Source of the DNA: Alteromonas indica
GTDB taxonomy: Bacteria; Pseudomonadota; Gammaproteobacteria; Enterobacterales; Alteromonadaceae
Length of the DNA: 64,000 nt
Direction: 5' to 3'
Assembly (NCBI GenBank): GCA_003056425.1
Contig: PYVY01000004.1
Coordinates: 124,001-188,000 of the forward strand
Part shown: positions 52,994 to 63,094 of the stretch, one piece after another
Numbering within the stretch: position 1 is the stretch's first letter
How the letters are laid out: every line of letters starts with the position of its first letter
Made by a program: the position numbers and the translations under genes
The notes under the pieces: model-generated
What the model was told of the DNA's origin: nothing
What the model saw: only the letters and a program-made list of their open reading frames with translations
Database searches by the model: none

Positions 52994-55900
52994 TTATGAA
53001 TTGCTATGGCTAATAAGGTTATGCAGTTTCTGGTTTTCTCTTAATAACTGTTCAAAACGCTCTGCGTTAATCGGTTTACTGTATAAAAAACCTTGCAGCA
53101 TTTCACACTCATAACGCCGTAAAATAGTCAGTTGGCTTTCTTCCTCAACTCCTTCAGCGACCACTTTAAGGCCAAGGTTATGCGCTATATTGATGATAGC
53201 AGCCGCCATATGGCGATCGACATTGCTTTTCGCTATGTCATCAATAAAGGCTTTGTCTATTTTTAATGTGTTAAGGGGAAAGCGTTTCAGATAGGCAAGC
53301 GAAGAGTACCCTGTACCAAAATCGTCTAGTGCCAGATGAATGCCTTTTTCACGTAAGCGCTCCATCATTCTCAGGCCTTCTTCGGGATTTTCCATCAAGG
53401 TGCCTTCGGTTATTTCACATTCCAAATGCAACGGCGATAAGCCGATTTCACTGAGTATGCGAATGATCCGGTCATCCAGGTCTGGCAGTTCGAATTGTTT
53501 CGCTGAGATATTAACGGCTACCCGGCCGCTAAAAATACCTTCGCTTACCCATCGCTTAGTATCGCTAAGCGCCTTACGCAATACTTGTTCGCCAATTTCA
53601 ATGATCTGGCCTGTTTGCTCGGCTAAGGGGATAAACTGTCCGGGGCTCACTATGCCTTTATTGGGATGTTCAAAGCGCACCAGGGCTTCCATGCTAACCA
53701 GGCGACCAGTATTTATATCAACCTTAGGCTGATAAAACACACTGAATAAATCATCTTTGATGCCCTGGCGAATCAGGTTCTCGATTTGCAATTGACGTAC
53801 CGCGTTCTGGTTCATTTCGCCACTGAAGAACTTATAGCTGTTGCCGCCATTATTTTTAGCGAAATACATAGCCGTATCTGCGTTTTTGAGCATTTCCTGA
53901 GGGGTATTACCGTCCTCCGGATAAAAAGCAATACCGATACTGGCGCCTAATACAAACTCTTGCTTATTAATAATAAACGGCCGCGACAACGTATCCAGAA
54001 GCCCCTGGGCATAGTGCGTTATCGTGTGTATATCTGATTTATCTTCTAACAACACACTAAATTCATCGCCTCCGAGGCGATAGCAGGTGGCGGTTTTACC
54101 AATGGTCCGTTGAATACGTTTGGCAATTTGCTTTATCAATACATCACCGGTTTGATGCCCTAACGAATCGTTGATTTTTTTAAAGTTATCCATATCCAGG
54201 CAGAGTAGGGCGTGGTCACCCCCACGGCGCACCAGGTTTTGGTGGCTGGCCTGGAAAAATGAACGGTTGGGTAAGTCGGTCAGAGGATCAGTATTAGCCA
54301 GCTTAAGCAACTCTTTTTCCGTGCTTTTACGCGAAGTAATATCTGAAAAAACACCTACGAAATGGCTTATTCGGCCGTCTTCATTATGTACCGCATCGAT
54401 ATTCAACTCCATTTCAAACTTTTCACCATTTACTCGCGCCGATTCCACCTCGCCAAACCAATTGCCCTTTGCCCTTAGGGTTTTTTTGATTTCTTCGGTA
54501 AACGGTTCGGGGTATTGGTGAAAGTATAAATACGATGCCAAAGCCTGATCGCGAGTTTCACCGGTATACTTACAATATGCGTTATTAACTGAAATAAACT
54601 TAAAGTTGGTATTAGAAATAAATACACCTTCTGAGATATTCTCAATAGAGCGTTTAAACAGATTAAGTTGCTCTTCGGCTTCTTTCAGGTGGTGTATATT
54701 TTTAAGCGTGCCCGTCATACGAATGGGTTGAGCATTGTGATCCCGCGATACTACTTTGCCGCGATCTAAAATCCAAATCCATTGGTTGCTAAAGGTTTTC
54801 GCTCTATAGGTAAGTTCATAGTATTCGGTATGCCCCTCAAAATGCGCCTTAAGCGCTTCTTGCACCCTTAGCAGGTCATTGGGATGAATGTTCGCATCAT
54901 AGGCCGTAGAGGTGCGGATATTATCCTGAGGGAAGTCGAGTGTTCCCCAGGTATTTGAGCGAAATACCTGACCGCGATAAACATCCCAGTCCCATAACTC
55001 ATCACCGCTACTCCATAGGGTTAATTTAAGACGCTCTTCAGATTCCTGAATAGCAAGTTGGTTTTGTTTGCGTAGTTGATATTGTCTTACGATAAACAGC
55101 AATAACCCGCTTAATATAGCGGCGTAAAAAACCAACGCGGCGGTATGTAACCATGGCGGTCTGCCAATGCTGATTTTCATTGTCGCTGCCGGTGACCATT
55201 GAGAGCCGGCCTCACGTGCCTGTACCTGAAACTCGTATTGGCCGAATGGGATATTATTGAACTGAGCAGTGCGAGAACCTTCTGTTTCCAGCCAGTTTTC
55301 ATCGTAGCCTAAAAATCGATAACGGTATTCTACCAATTCAGGGTACTTAGGATTCGCCAGTAAAAAGGGCACACTAAAGCGTGATTCATCATACTGCAGC
55401 ATAATGCCGTTGTTGTTTTCAGCTCTTAGTAGTTTCTGGCCGTCTTCTGACAAACTATTAGGGGAGTAACCAAACACTTTGGTAGGTAGAATTATTGGTG
55501 CGCGGGTAATTTTTTCTTTAGCCGCATTTTCTTCTATTAAAGCAGGATTTATTCGATTAAAACCCTCAATACCAGCAAATAGTATATTGCCCGCAGTGGT
55601 TGTTAATGATGCGCCTTCATTGAAACTATTAAAGCCAATTTGTTCCAAACCGAAAGAATCTACTTCTTCCATTGATGATAGGTCGACTCCATATATGGTA
55701 TTGCTGGTCGCTATCCAAAGTACGTTCCCAAAATCCTCGGCTGCCATAGCCATATTTTTATTTAAAGTTATCTCGTGCTGTTTTTTAACTTCCAAGCTTC
55801 TTTTGTCGACTTGAAATATTAAGTTAGTACTTGTTATAAACCAATATTGGCCACGCCATCTAAAAACAGAGAGTGTCTTTGCGTTTCCAGACCATTGGGA

Positions 55901-57526
55901 TTCTATTGACTTTGTCACCTTTCCCAGTTCTTTATCAAAGATTAATATACCTTTGTCGATAGATATCCAAAGATTATTGTCATCGTCTATAAACTTGGGT
56001 AATAGAAAGTCAGAACTTATATTTATCTCGTATTTAGAGGCTAAGGCATCTTTTTGTTTTTTTGATAAGCCAGGAGAAAAGGAATTAATTTCAATGTTAA
56101 CTAAATGTTTACCTTGGATAGAGAACCACAATGCACCTTCGTGTAAGAACAGGGTGTCAATAAAATATTCTTTGAAAAAGGTGTCGATTAAATTAAATTT
56201 GTTATTTTCATAACTATAAACTTGAACGCCATCAGAGGTCGCAAGCCAATAGTACCCATTACTATCAATTTCTAAGTCCCAGAAGGTTTCGGGATGGTTT
56301 GTTAAATAATAATCTATATCGCCCGTTAAGAAGTTAAACTTACCTAACCCCTCGCTCTGTGTAGCGAACCAAATATTTTCTGCTTTATCTTCTGCCATTG
56401 CCCAGATTGAATTGCCATCGGTTTTTTCCTGATATGGCTTTTTATTAGCATAAACTCTCGTATGGCTGTCTTGTGCGTTGTAACGAAACAAACCTTGATA
56501 GCTTCCTATCCATACATTATCGTTTGAGTCTGTAAACCCGGATAATAAATAACGCTGATTCAACCCAGTAAGATAGGCATTTTTAGGCTCAACAGGAAGT
56601 AGCTGGTTATTACGAAAATCATAAATAGTTAAACCGGAATCCGATCCAATCCAAATTGAATTGTTGACTTCTATACCATAAAAAACATGTGGTATTAGGG
56701 AGCTTTCTTTTTGTGTTTTAGTAAATAATTCGCTGGATCGACCGTTAGCAGATATGCTGAAATATCCTTTATCGGAGGAGATTCTGTACTTTCCGTCAAT
56801 AACTGCAATATCATTTATTCGGTTCGCAGATATACTGATAGACCATGGATTTGCATCCCTCGCCGAATAGAGTTCCTTTTCTATTTTATCATAGATATAG
56901 AGTCCATCAGAAAGGGTCCCGATCCATAAACGGCTTTTTTCATTGTACAGAGAAATTATATTTGAGCTTATATTAGTTTTTAAGTAGGTTTTTAATGAGT
57001 TCTGATTATTCGATGTGGTATAAAGATCATTACCAGCTGCAACTAAAAGCTGTTCTTTTGAAAAAGCAGTTATCGCGTCGATAACTTTATTTTCAGTTTT
57101 TAGTTTTTCTGTAGGGGTTATTATAAAAGAATCGGTTTTTGCTTGATATCTGGCGAGGCTGGTATTGACGCCTACCCAAAGTTGACCCTGTGCGTCAGTA
57201 AATAAAGCATTAATAGAGCCGGCAGGGAGCGAACCTTCTGCATCAGAGGGGGTGTACTGTTTAATATCGTAGCCGGAATAGCGGTTGAGGCCAGTCAGGG
57301 TGGCTATCCAAATATAGCCATCTTTGTCTTCCGCTATATCCAGCACCGTTAAGTCAGACAAACCATCGCGTAGGGTTAATTCTTTAAAATAGATGTCAGT
57401 GATCGATACCGCATAGCTATGGGGGGAAATTAAGCTACCGCACAGTAATATCAGACACACTAGTAAGCGAGCGATGGTCGAGCGCACCAAAAAAACACCT
57501 TTACTTGGCTTTAATAGCCTTATCAT
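52994..57526 (-). CDS. Propeller-type sensor with PAS, GGDEF and EAL domains
   Basis: 1510 residues. Signal peptide or anchor (about 17-40), then a long periplasmic two-component-regulator propeller region (about 45-700; repeated W-x-G/A-T-x-x-G-L units such as IWIATLTGLNRYSG) and a Y_Y_Y domain (about 720-795). One transmembrane helix (about 800-822) leads to two PAS domains, a GGDEF domain with intact LGGDEF at about residue 1149, and an EAL domain with SMEALVRFEHP at about 1279 and DDFGTGYSSL later. It may make and/or degrade cyclic di-GMP in response to a periplasmic signal. Monocistronic. Confidence 0.93.
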   Translation of the reverse strand: MIRLLKPSKGVFLVRSTIARLLVCLILLCGSLISPHSYAVSITDIYFKELTLRDGLSDLTVLDIAEDKDGYIWIATLTGLNRYSGYDIKQYTPSDAEGSLPAGSINALFTDAQGQLWVGVNTSLARYQAKTDSFIITPTEKLKTENKVIDAITAFSKEQLLVAAGNDLYTTSNNQNSLKTYLKTNISSNIISLYNEKSRLWIGTLSDGLYIYDKIEKELYSARDANPWSISISANRINDIAVIDGKYRISSDKGYFSISANGRSSELFTKTQKESSLIPHVFYGIEVNNSIWIGSDSGLTIYDFRNNQLLPVEPKNAYLTGLNQRYLLSGFTDSNDNVWIGSYQGLFRYNAQDSHTRVYANKKPYQEKTDGNSIWAMAEDKAENIWFATQSEGLGKFNFLTGDIDYYLTNHPETFWDLEIDSNGYYWLATSDGVQVYSYENNKFNLIDTFFKEYFIDTLFLHEGALWFSIQGKHLVNIEINSFSPGLSKKQKDALASKYEINISSDFLLPKFIDDDNNLWISIDKGILIFDKELGKVTKSIESQWSGNAKTLSVFRWRGQYWFITSTNLIFQVDKRSLEVKKQHEITLNKNMAMAAEDFGNVLWIATSNTIYGVDLSSMEEVDSFGLEQIGFNSFNEGASLTTTAGNILFAGIEGFNRINPALIEENAAKEKITRAPIILPTKVFGYSPNSLSEDGQKLLRAENNNGIMLQYDESRFSVPFLLANPKYPELVEYRYRFLGYDENWLETEGSRTAQFNNIPFGQYEFQVQAREAGSQWSPAATMKISIGRPPWLHTAALVFYAAILSGLLLFIVRQYQLRKQNQLAIQESEERLKLTLWSSGDELWDWDVYRGQVFRSNTWGTLDFPQDNIRTSTAYDANIHPNDLLRVQEALKAHFEGHTEYYELTYRAKTFSNQWIWILDRGKVVSRDHNAQPIRMTGTLKNIHHLKEAEEQLNLFKRSIENISEGVFISNTNFKFISVNNAYCKYTGETRDQALASYLYFHQYPEPFTEEIKKTLRAKGNWFGEVESARVNGEKFEMELNIDAVHNEDGRISHFVGVFSDITSRKSTEKELLKLANTDPLTDLPNRSFFQASHQNLVRRGGDHALLCLDMDNFKKINDSLGHQTGDVLIKQIAKRIQRTIGKTATCYRLGGDEFSVLLEDKSDIHTITHYAQGLLDTLSRPFIINKQEFVLGASIGIAFYPEDGNTPQEMLKNADTAMYFAKNNGGNSYKFFSGEMNQNAVRQLQIENLIRQGIKDDLFSVFYQPKVDINTGRLVSMEALVRFEHPNKGIVSPGQFIPLAEQTGQIIEIGEQVLRKALSDTKRWVSEGIFSGRVAVNISAKQFELPDLDDRIIRILSEIGLSPLHLECEITEGTLMENPEEGLRMMERLREKGIHLALDDFGTGYSSLAYLKRFPLNTLKIDKAFIDDIAKSNVDRHMAAAIINIAHNLGLKVVAEGVEEESQLTILRRYECEMLQGFLYSKPINAERFEQLLRENQKLHNLISHSNS

Positions 57527-57655
57527 TATTAGTTAATGTTATTTATCGGCAACTATCCTGCAAACCGAAGTACCAATATGCCCAAATCGCGCACCCTCTA
57601 CAAGAGATTTTTGTGAGATTACAAAGACTAGCATAAAGTTTGTACAGTTGGGGAA

Positions 57656-57681
57656 ACCCCTGCTGCATTAAAAGCAGGGGG
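57656..57681 (-). terminator. Possible terminator overlapping the M16 stop
   Basis: CCCCTGCT, loop, AGCAGGGG around the stop codon of the M16 peptidase gene, followed on the minus strand by TTT only. A stem of 8 bp; weak T-run. Confidence 0.4.
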
Positions 57682-60412
57682 TTAAGTTTTTAAAGGTGGC
57701 TATATCGTCAACGCGTTGACCTTTTGAACAGTCTAATTCATCAAATTTTCCCGCCGCAAATAATACCAATTCACCAAACAGGGTTCGCTCAGCTATCTGA
57801 TTTGCATATGTTTTTATTTCATTAAAAGACAAACCACGGACACATTCCGCGAGCTGCTTATTGCGATTAAATTCGTAATCAGCTGTTCCCAGGCTAATCC
57901 ACAACCGTTGGGATTTCATGGATAAAGACAGGTCTCGCTCTTCAAGTTGCTTCAACAGGTTGTGCTGGATGGTTTCCCAATACGCGCGGTAAAAATCCAC
58001 TTCCTGCATTTGCTCAAACAAAAAGCCGGTAATTTCGCTTAAGATATGATCAGGTGAGTGATTCGGGCTTTGAATATAAAACGACATACCCGGGTGCTGA
58101 TTATGGGGAACGTAACCCGTTCCAACCACATAGCCAAGTTGCTTTTGGGTGCGTAGCGTATTAAAAAAGGGTGCCGATAATATCTGTTCCAGCACCAGAC
58201 ACATTACGGTATCCATTAAGCTACTGCTGGGCGCTTGCAAATATAGCACAACAGCACAGTCTTCATGTTCGCTTGGCACTTTATGGTACAAGGTAGTGCC
58301 GGCTGGCAGGCGTGAGACCTGGCGTGACAGCGGGCTACCAGAGGCATTAGGGTTAGCATGGGCCACGTCATCAGCAAACGCCGTGGCTTCAGCTGCCGTC
58401 CAGTTACCGTGTACAAAGCTCTCAAGATAATATTTATCTAACGCCTGTTGCGACACCATCAGCATATGCTCATAGCTGCATTTTTCTACCGCTTTGATCA
58501 AATCAATCGGCGCCTGGGTACTGCGCTGAATTAGCACACTCATTCGGGAAAACAAACGATTGGTAGGTTTGTTCAATAGCGAGTTCTGTAAGCTCTGGAG
58601 TTGCATGGCCTTGCGCAGTTCAAATTGCTCACGGCTAGGTTGCTCGGTATGCAACGCGCTTAACAATTGTGCTGCCAGTTTCATCTGTTGATTAGTAAAC
58701 CCACGGGTGTGCAGGCTAAAACCAGCCTGGTGACCATACAAGCGGTAATGCAGCCCCGCTATTTCGGCGCGATAGTACTTTGCCTGCAAGGCATCGTTTA
58801 AGCAGGCCAACCAAATACGTTTGGCTGCAACAGCTTCCAGATTTTGGGTAAAGGCTTCAGCGTCAAATGAAAAATAAATATCACCTTTCGGGCTGTTAAA
58901 CTGATGATCCTGAGCAAACCAACACGCCAGGCCATCCTGATGTTTGATTTTCTGGGGCAAGGCATAATCAGCTTCCTGTGCTACTAACTGATAATCGGTG
59001 CCGAGATAAGGATTGGGCGGGGGTAAATATAGGGCGCTATGTCGTTGCGGCTTATACAACGCAGCCTTTACGGTGTCAGGTAAGGGGTCGATGCCATAAC
59101 AGGCATCATAGTGTTTACACTGCCGGTCCGTAGGCAAGCCCTGGGCGATAGTTTTAACCCGAATATTATCCGGGTTAAACAAGCTAAGCGCCTGTTCTAG
59201 CGTAGCTCTGTCGAAGCTGTCAGGTTCGCTACGTAACATTTTTATTTCATCGAAGGTAAATACAAACATATGCTGGGCATAATCACATGCCAGGGGCATC
59301 AGTTTTGGATTTTCCTCGTGCTGATAGGCAAGGCTATGGAGCTTGGCTTTTTCCTGGTAGCGCCACGGCTCATCCAGCGACTCACCAATAAGGCGCACAT
59401 AGTCAAATAACGCTTCCAGTATTTCCAGGCGGTGATTAAGGCCATCTCCGGTAAGCTGAAAACTTACATTAAAGTCCTTATAGTCATCGCCTTCAATACC
59501 ACTGCCGGCAATCAGATTCGTCACCCAGTTACGACCTTTTAAATAAGCCAGCAAAGAACCTTCACCCTCATCGCCTAACAGATGGCTGATGTAATCTAGC
59601 GGCTTTACTTTGAAGTCGTTATGCAGTGCCGGCAAGGGGAAAGTAACAATCATCCGGCGGGCAGACTGTAATGGCACAATGCTAATCTGAATACCTTTAT
59701 GTTGATCCAGATAAAGCGGTGGCCAATTATCAGGAGCCGGTTTACCCGCCGGTACTGAACCAAAGGTATGGGCTATCAATTCTCGTAACGGTTCAAACGG
59801 CAGCGCCGAAAAAATACACAATGCCATATTGCTGGCGCAATAATACTGTTCGTGGTGTTGCTTAAGCGCTGCTTGCAAATCACTTAAAGGCATTTGCTCA
59901 AAGATACTGGCGTTACCCACGGAAAACTTGCTAAAGGGATGCTCGGGGTTACAGGTTTCTTTATGAATTTGATACAACCGCCGCAAGTCATCCTTGCGTT
60001 TAAACTGAAACTCAGCCTCTATCGACTGTATTTCTTTGCTAAGTGCTTCAACATTTAATAAGGGGGTTTGCAACATATCGGCAAACGCTGGAAGTAATGC
60101 CGGCAGGGCCACGTTGTGGCAATGAAAATGATAATTCGCGTATTCAGTTCCGGTCCAGGCGTTGATTGCGCCACCGTGGCGTTCGATAAGGTCATTGATG
60201 CTATTGGGTTGAGGTAATTGTTCACTACCTAAAAACAAACCATGCTCAAGTAAGTGGGCGAGCCCCTCACAGGATTTTGGGTCATAGAAGTGACCGGCTT
60301 TCACTGCCATCGAGACATAACTGGTTGAAGCGTCCTCAATAGGACAGTGCATGATCTTCAAACCATTTGGCAGGGTGAAAAAATGTGATTGAGCGAAGTT
60401 AAGTGTTGTCAA
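57668..60412 (-). CDS. M16-family (pitrilysin/insulinase-like) zinc peptidase
   Basis: 914 residues, four M16 lobes. The zinc motif HLLEH (His53, Glu56, His57) is in the N-terminal lobe, with the third ligand Glu in SIEAEFQFKR about 76 residues later, so it should be active. The C-terminal lobes have the expected substrate-binding segment LGYVVGTGY. No obvious signal peptide is seen, unlike E. coli PtrA. It lies next to sixA, which is divergent. Confidence 0.93.
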   Translation of the reverse strand: MTTLNFAQSHFFTLPNGLKIMHCPIEDASTSYVSMAVKAGHFYDPKSCEGLAHLLEHGLFLGSEQLPQPNSINDLIERHGGAINAWTGTEYANYHFHCHNVALPALLPAFADMLQTPLLNVEALSKEIQSIEAEFQFKRKDDLRRLYQIHKETCNPEHPFSKFSVGNASIFEQMPLSDLQAALKQHHEQYYCASNMALCIFSALPFEPLRELIAHTFGSVPAGKPAPDNWPPLYLDQHKGIQISIVPLQSARRMIVTFPLPALHNDFKVKPLDYISHLLGDEGEGSLLAYLKGRNWVTNLIAGSGIEGDDYKDFNVSFQLTGDGLNHRLEILEALFDYVRLIGESLDEPWRYQEKAKLHSLAYQHEENPKLMPLACDYAQHMFVFTFDEIKMLRSEPDSFDRATLEQALSLFNPDNIRVKTIAQGLPTDRQCKHYDACYGIDPLPDTVKAALYKPQRHSALYLPPPNPYLGTDYQLVAQEADYALPQKIKHQDGLACWFAQDHQFNSPKGDIYFSFDAEAFTQNLEAVAAKRIWLACLNDALQAKYYRAEIAGLHYRLYGHQAGFSLHTRGFTNQQMKLAAQLLSALHTEQPSREQFELRKAMQLQSLQNSLLNKPTNRLFSRMSVLIQRSTQAPIDLIKAVEKCSYEHMLMVSQQALDKYYLESFVHGNWTAAEATAFADDVAHANPNASGSPLSRQVSRLPAGTTLYHKVPSEHEDCAVVLYLQAPSSSLMDTVMCLVLEQILSAPFFNTLRTQKQLGYVVGTGYVPHNQHPGMSFYIQSPNHSPDHILSEITGFLFEQMQEVDFYRAYWETIQHNLLKQLEERDLSLSMKSQRLWISLGTADYEFNRNKQLAECVRGLSFNEIKTYANQIAERTLFGELVLFAAGKFDELDCSKGQRVDDIATFKNLTPCF

Positions 60413-60586
60413 AATGCCCTCTGGTGATTGGAATTAACTGCATTTTATCTAAGGAATCGTCCCGCCTACTTATTCCCTGAATTAAACATTAGTATGAGTT
60501 ACCAAAGAATTCGAACATTATCTCTAGGCTATAAATTACGGTTCTGCTATCGTTAAAGGGCAGTACTTCATCTTATTAGTAATGTT

Positions 60587-61090
60587 ATGTCACGTCAAAG
60601 TAGCGATTCCATTTTACTATTCATCATGCGCCACGGAGAGGCAGAAGCCTTACGGCGGGACGATAAGTCGCGCAATCTCACGTCCTTTGGGTGTGCGCAA
60701 GCTGTGTCCACGTCTAAATGGCTGGTCAAATATACGCCTGCGCAGCAGATTGATTTGGCGCTGGTTTCTCCCTATCAACGTACCCGTCAGACATTTGATA
60801 TGATGACAGTCGATAATAAGTTCAGTGACATGGAAGTTTGTGACGATATTGTACCTGATGGAGATGTGCATATAGCCCATGATTATATTGACGCTATTTT
60901 ATCGCAAAGCCGGTACAAGGGGCTCGATAGCTTGCTGTTGGTTAGCCATATGCCCTTCGTGAGTTATTTTACTGATGAAGTCTGTCGCTCTCACCGTTCA
61001 GCATTGTTCGCTACCGGCTCGGTGGCCGTTATCCGGTACAATGTAAGGCGTCACCAAGGCGAATTAATAGAGCATTATCAGGGCCAGTGA
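60587..61090 (+). CDS. sixA: Phosphohistidine phosphatase SixA
   Basis: 167 residues. Histidine-phosphatase fold with the catalytic RHGEAE (His16) near the N-terminus and a later SHMPFVSYF motif. E. coli SixA dephosphorylates the HPt domain of ArcB or NPr. The N-terminus is eight residues longer than E. coli's. No strong ribosome-binding site is visible, so the exact start is uncertain. Confidence 0.93.
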   Translation: MSRQSSDSILLFIMRHGEAEALRRDDKSRNLTSFGCAQAVSTSKWLVKYTPAQQIDLALVSPYQRTRQTFDMMTVDNKFSDMEVCDDIVPDGDVHIAHDYIDAILSQSRYKGLDSLLLVSHMPFVSYFTDEVCRSHRSALFATGSVAVIRYNVRRHQGELIEHYQGQ

Positions 61091-61305
61091 GTGGTGCATG
61101 CGCCATAATCCAAATGGATATAGCCACCCGCGTCAACATATCAGCCCACCTTACCTAGCTACGATGTCCAGTAACAACCTCATGGCTTTTTGGTCAATTC
61201 TACTTTAGAAAACCCCATCGCGACCGATATAGAGAACAAGTGAGAGGCAGGCGGGAATATTTATGTAGTGGCATAGGTATTGTCGTTGAGGATGGGCAAT
61301 GGGAC

Positions 61306-61488
61306 ATGACAACCAAATCAATCCCCGAGTTATTACAGCGATCGCTGGAAAGCCACATGGCTGAATCAGACTTGCGTGATGATGAGGAATTAAGACAGCT
61401 GCTAGGCAAACTAACTAATCTGTCAGAAAAAGTCGCCGCGGCAAAAGCACAGGCACTGGCGCGACGTAGTGCGGCTAAACTGAAATAA
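61306..61488 (+). CDS. Doubtful 60-residue protein
   Basis: MTTKSIPELLQRSLESHMAE ... ARRSAAKLK, all helical in appearance, with a possible GAGGA signal 12 nt before the ATG. Longer starts upstream (from 61240) give an extra 22 residues of poor character. No family recognised. Confidence 0.35.
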   Translation: MTTKSIPELLQRSLESHMAESDLRDDEELRQLLGKLTNLSEKVAAAKAQALARRSAAKLK

Positions 61489-61702
61489 TATAGCGCGCCA
61501 GCGTAGGGTACATCCTAGCGGCGAATTATCCGGGGCGGCCTCTTGCTGGTGCCCGGCAAAGCACAGTTAACCAACGATAGAATACCCAGCGTATAGCAGC
61601 GTATAGTTGTTTGAGGTAATGGTTTAAACCACCCCTGTGACAACCGTTCGAGTAAATCCGATATCCAACGAACTTGCTGCTATCAAATGGCTAACTGGCG
61701 AT

Positions 61703-62995
61703 TTATTCTGATGAATTAACCTGCTGGGCTACAAAATAATCCGGCATAATGCGCACAGTTTTAATCATGTTTTCGCTAATATCGACAATTTCAATGGGGT
61801 AACCCGCCAGGCGAACGCTGACCCGGTGTTCAGGTATTTCTTCCAGATATTCCAAAATTAAACCATTAAGTGTTTTCGGCCCCTCGGTTGGCAGGTTCCA
61901 ATCCATTTCTTTGTTCAGGTCGCGAATGTTCGCGCTGCCATCAACCAATACACTGCCATCCTGCTGCAAATGAGCTTCTTTGCTATGGTCTGGTACCATA
62001 CTAGTAGTGAAGTCGCCGATTATTTCCTCAAGAATATCTTCCAGAGTTACCAGCCCCATAATATCGCCATATTCATCCACCACCAGCGCGATACGCTCTT
62101 TTTCGGTTTGAAACTTATACATAAGCGTGTGTAGCGGGGTGGACTCTGGCGTGTAGTAAATTTCGCGTACGGCGCGTAACAAACTGCTCTTAGTGAACTG
62201 ATCTTTAGACAATAAGCGTAGGGCGTCCCGCACATGTACAAAGCCTACCGCGTCATCCACACTGTCGCGGTAAAGGAGTACCCGGGTATGCTGTGAACTG
62301 GTTAACTGTTTCTGTATTTTTTTCCAGTCGTCATTGATGTCAATAGCAAAAATTTCTGCCCGCGGCACCATGATGTCTTCGGCGGTCACGCTTTCCAAAT
62401 CAAGTATGCTCACCAGCATGTCCTGGTGCTTTTTAGGAATCATAGCGCCAGCTTCATATACCACAGTGCGTAATTCCTCACGGCTGAGTGAGTCATCACT
62501 ACCACTGGTAGGATTGATCCTTAGCAAATACAAAATACCATTGGTAATACTGTTTATCAGCGCCACAAACGGGTACATCACCGTTAGCATGGGCAGCAGA
62601 ATAACCGAACTGGGAAAAGCAATTTTTTCGGGATATAACGCCGCCAGTGTTTTCGGTGTTACTTCGGCAAAAATAAGCAGTATAAGGGTTAAGCCGAAGG
62701 TGGTGGCAAAGAAACCCCAGTAATCACCAAATAAGCGCGTGCAAATAATGGTGGCAATGGAAGACGCCGCTATATTTACCAGGTTGTTACCTATCAGAAT
62801 CAAACCGATAAGTCGATCCGGCCGGTCCAGCAGTTTTTGTACGCGTTTGGCTGAAGTATTGCCTTGATTATGCAGGTGTTTAAGCCGATATCGGTTAATC
62901 GACATCATGCCGGTTTCAGAACTGGAAAAGTACGCAGAGAATAAAATGAGCACCGCCAGAATAATAAACAGCGTGCTGGTTGAGATGTCGTCCAA
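61703..62995 (-). CDS. CNNM/CorC-HlyC-family membrane protein (YfjD-like)
   Basis: 430 residues. A DUF21/CNNM transmembrane domain (about 1-190), a CBS pair (about 200-330; TAEDIMVPRAEIFAID, DVL-type GLVTLEDILEEIIGDF) and a CorC_HlyC transporter-associated domain (about 345-425). Probably linked to Mg2+/Co2+ homeostasis. In E. coli the homologous yfjD follows ypjD, as here. Confidence 0.92.
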   Translation of the reverse strand: MDDISTSTLFIILAVLILFSAYFSSSETGMMSINRYRLKHLHNQGNTSAKRVQKLLDRPDRLIGLILIGNNLVNIAASSIATIICTRLFGDYWGFFATTFGLTLILLIFAEVTPKTLAALYPEKIAFPSSVILLPMLTVMYPFVALINSITNGILYLLRINPTSGSDDSLSREELRTVVYEAGAMIPKKHQDMLVSILDLESVTAEDIMVPRAEIFAIDINDDWKKIQKQLTSSQHTRVLLYRDSVDDAVGFVHVRDALRLLSKDQFTKSSLLRAVREIYYTPESTPLHTLMYKFQTEKERIALVVDEYGDIMGLVTLEDILEEIIGDFTTSMVPDHSKEAHLQQDGSVLVDGSANIRDLNKEMDWNLPTEGPKTLNGLILEYLEEIPEHRVSVRLAGYPIEIVDISENMIKTVRIMPDYFVAQQVNSSE

Positions 62996-63094
62996 CTATT
63001 GGTTTCCTATGCCTTGGTGACTTTTAATGTAGTAGCTGGCAGCTATACCGGTGGCTGATTATTGCTAGCACTGTGTTCTGCCAGAAGCAATGAA

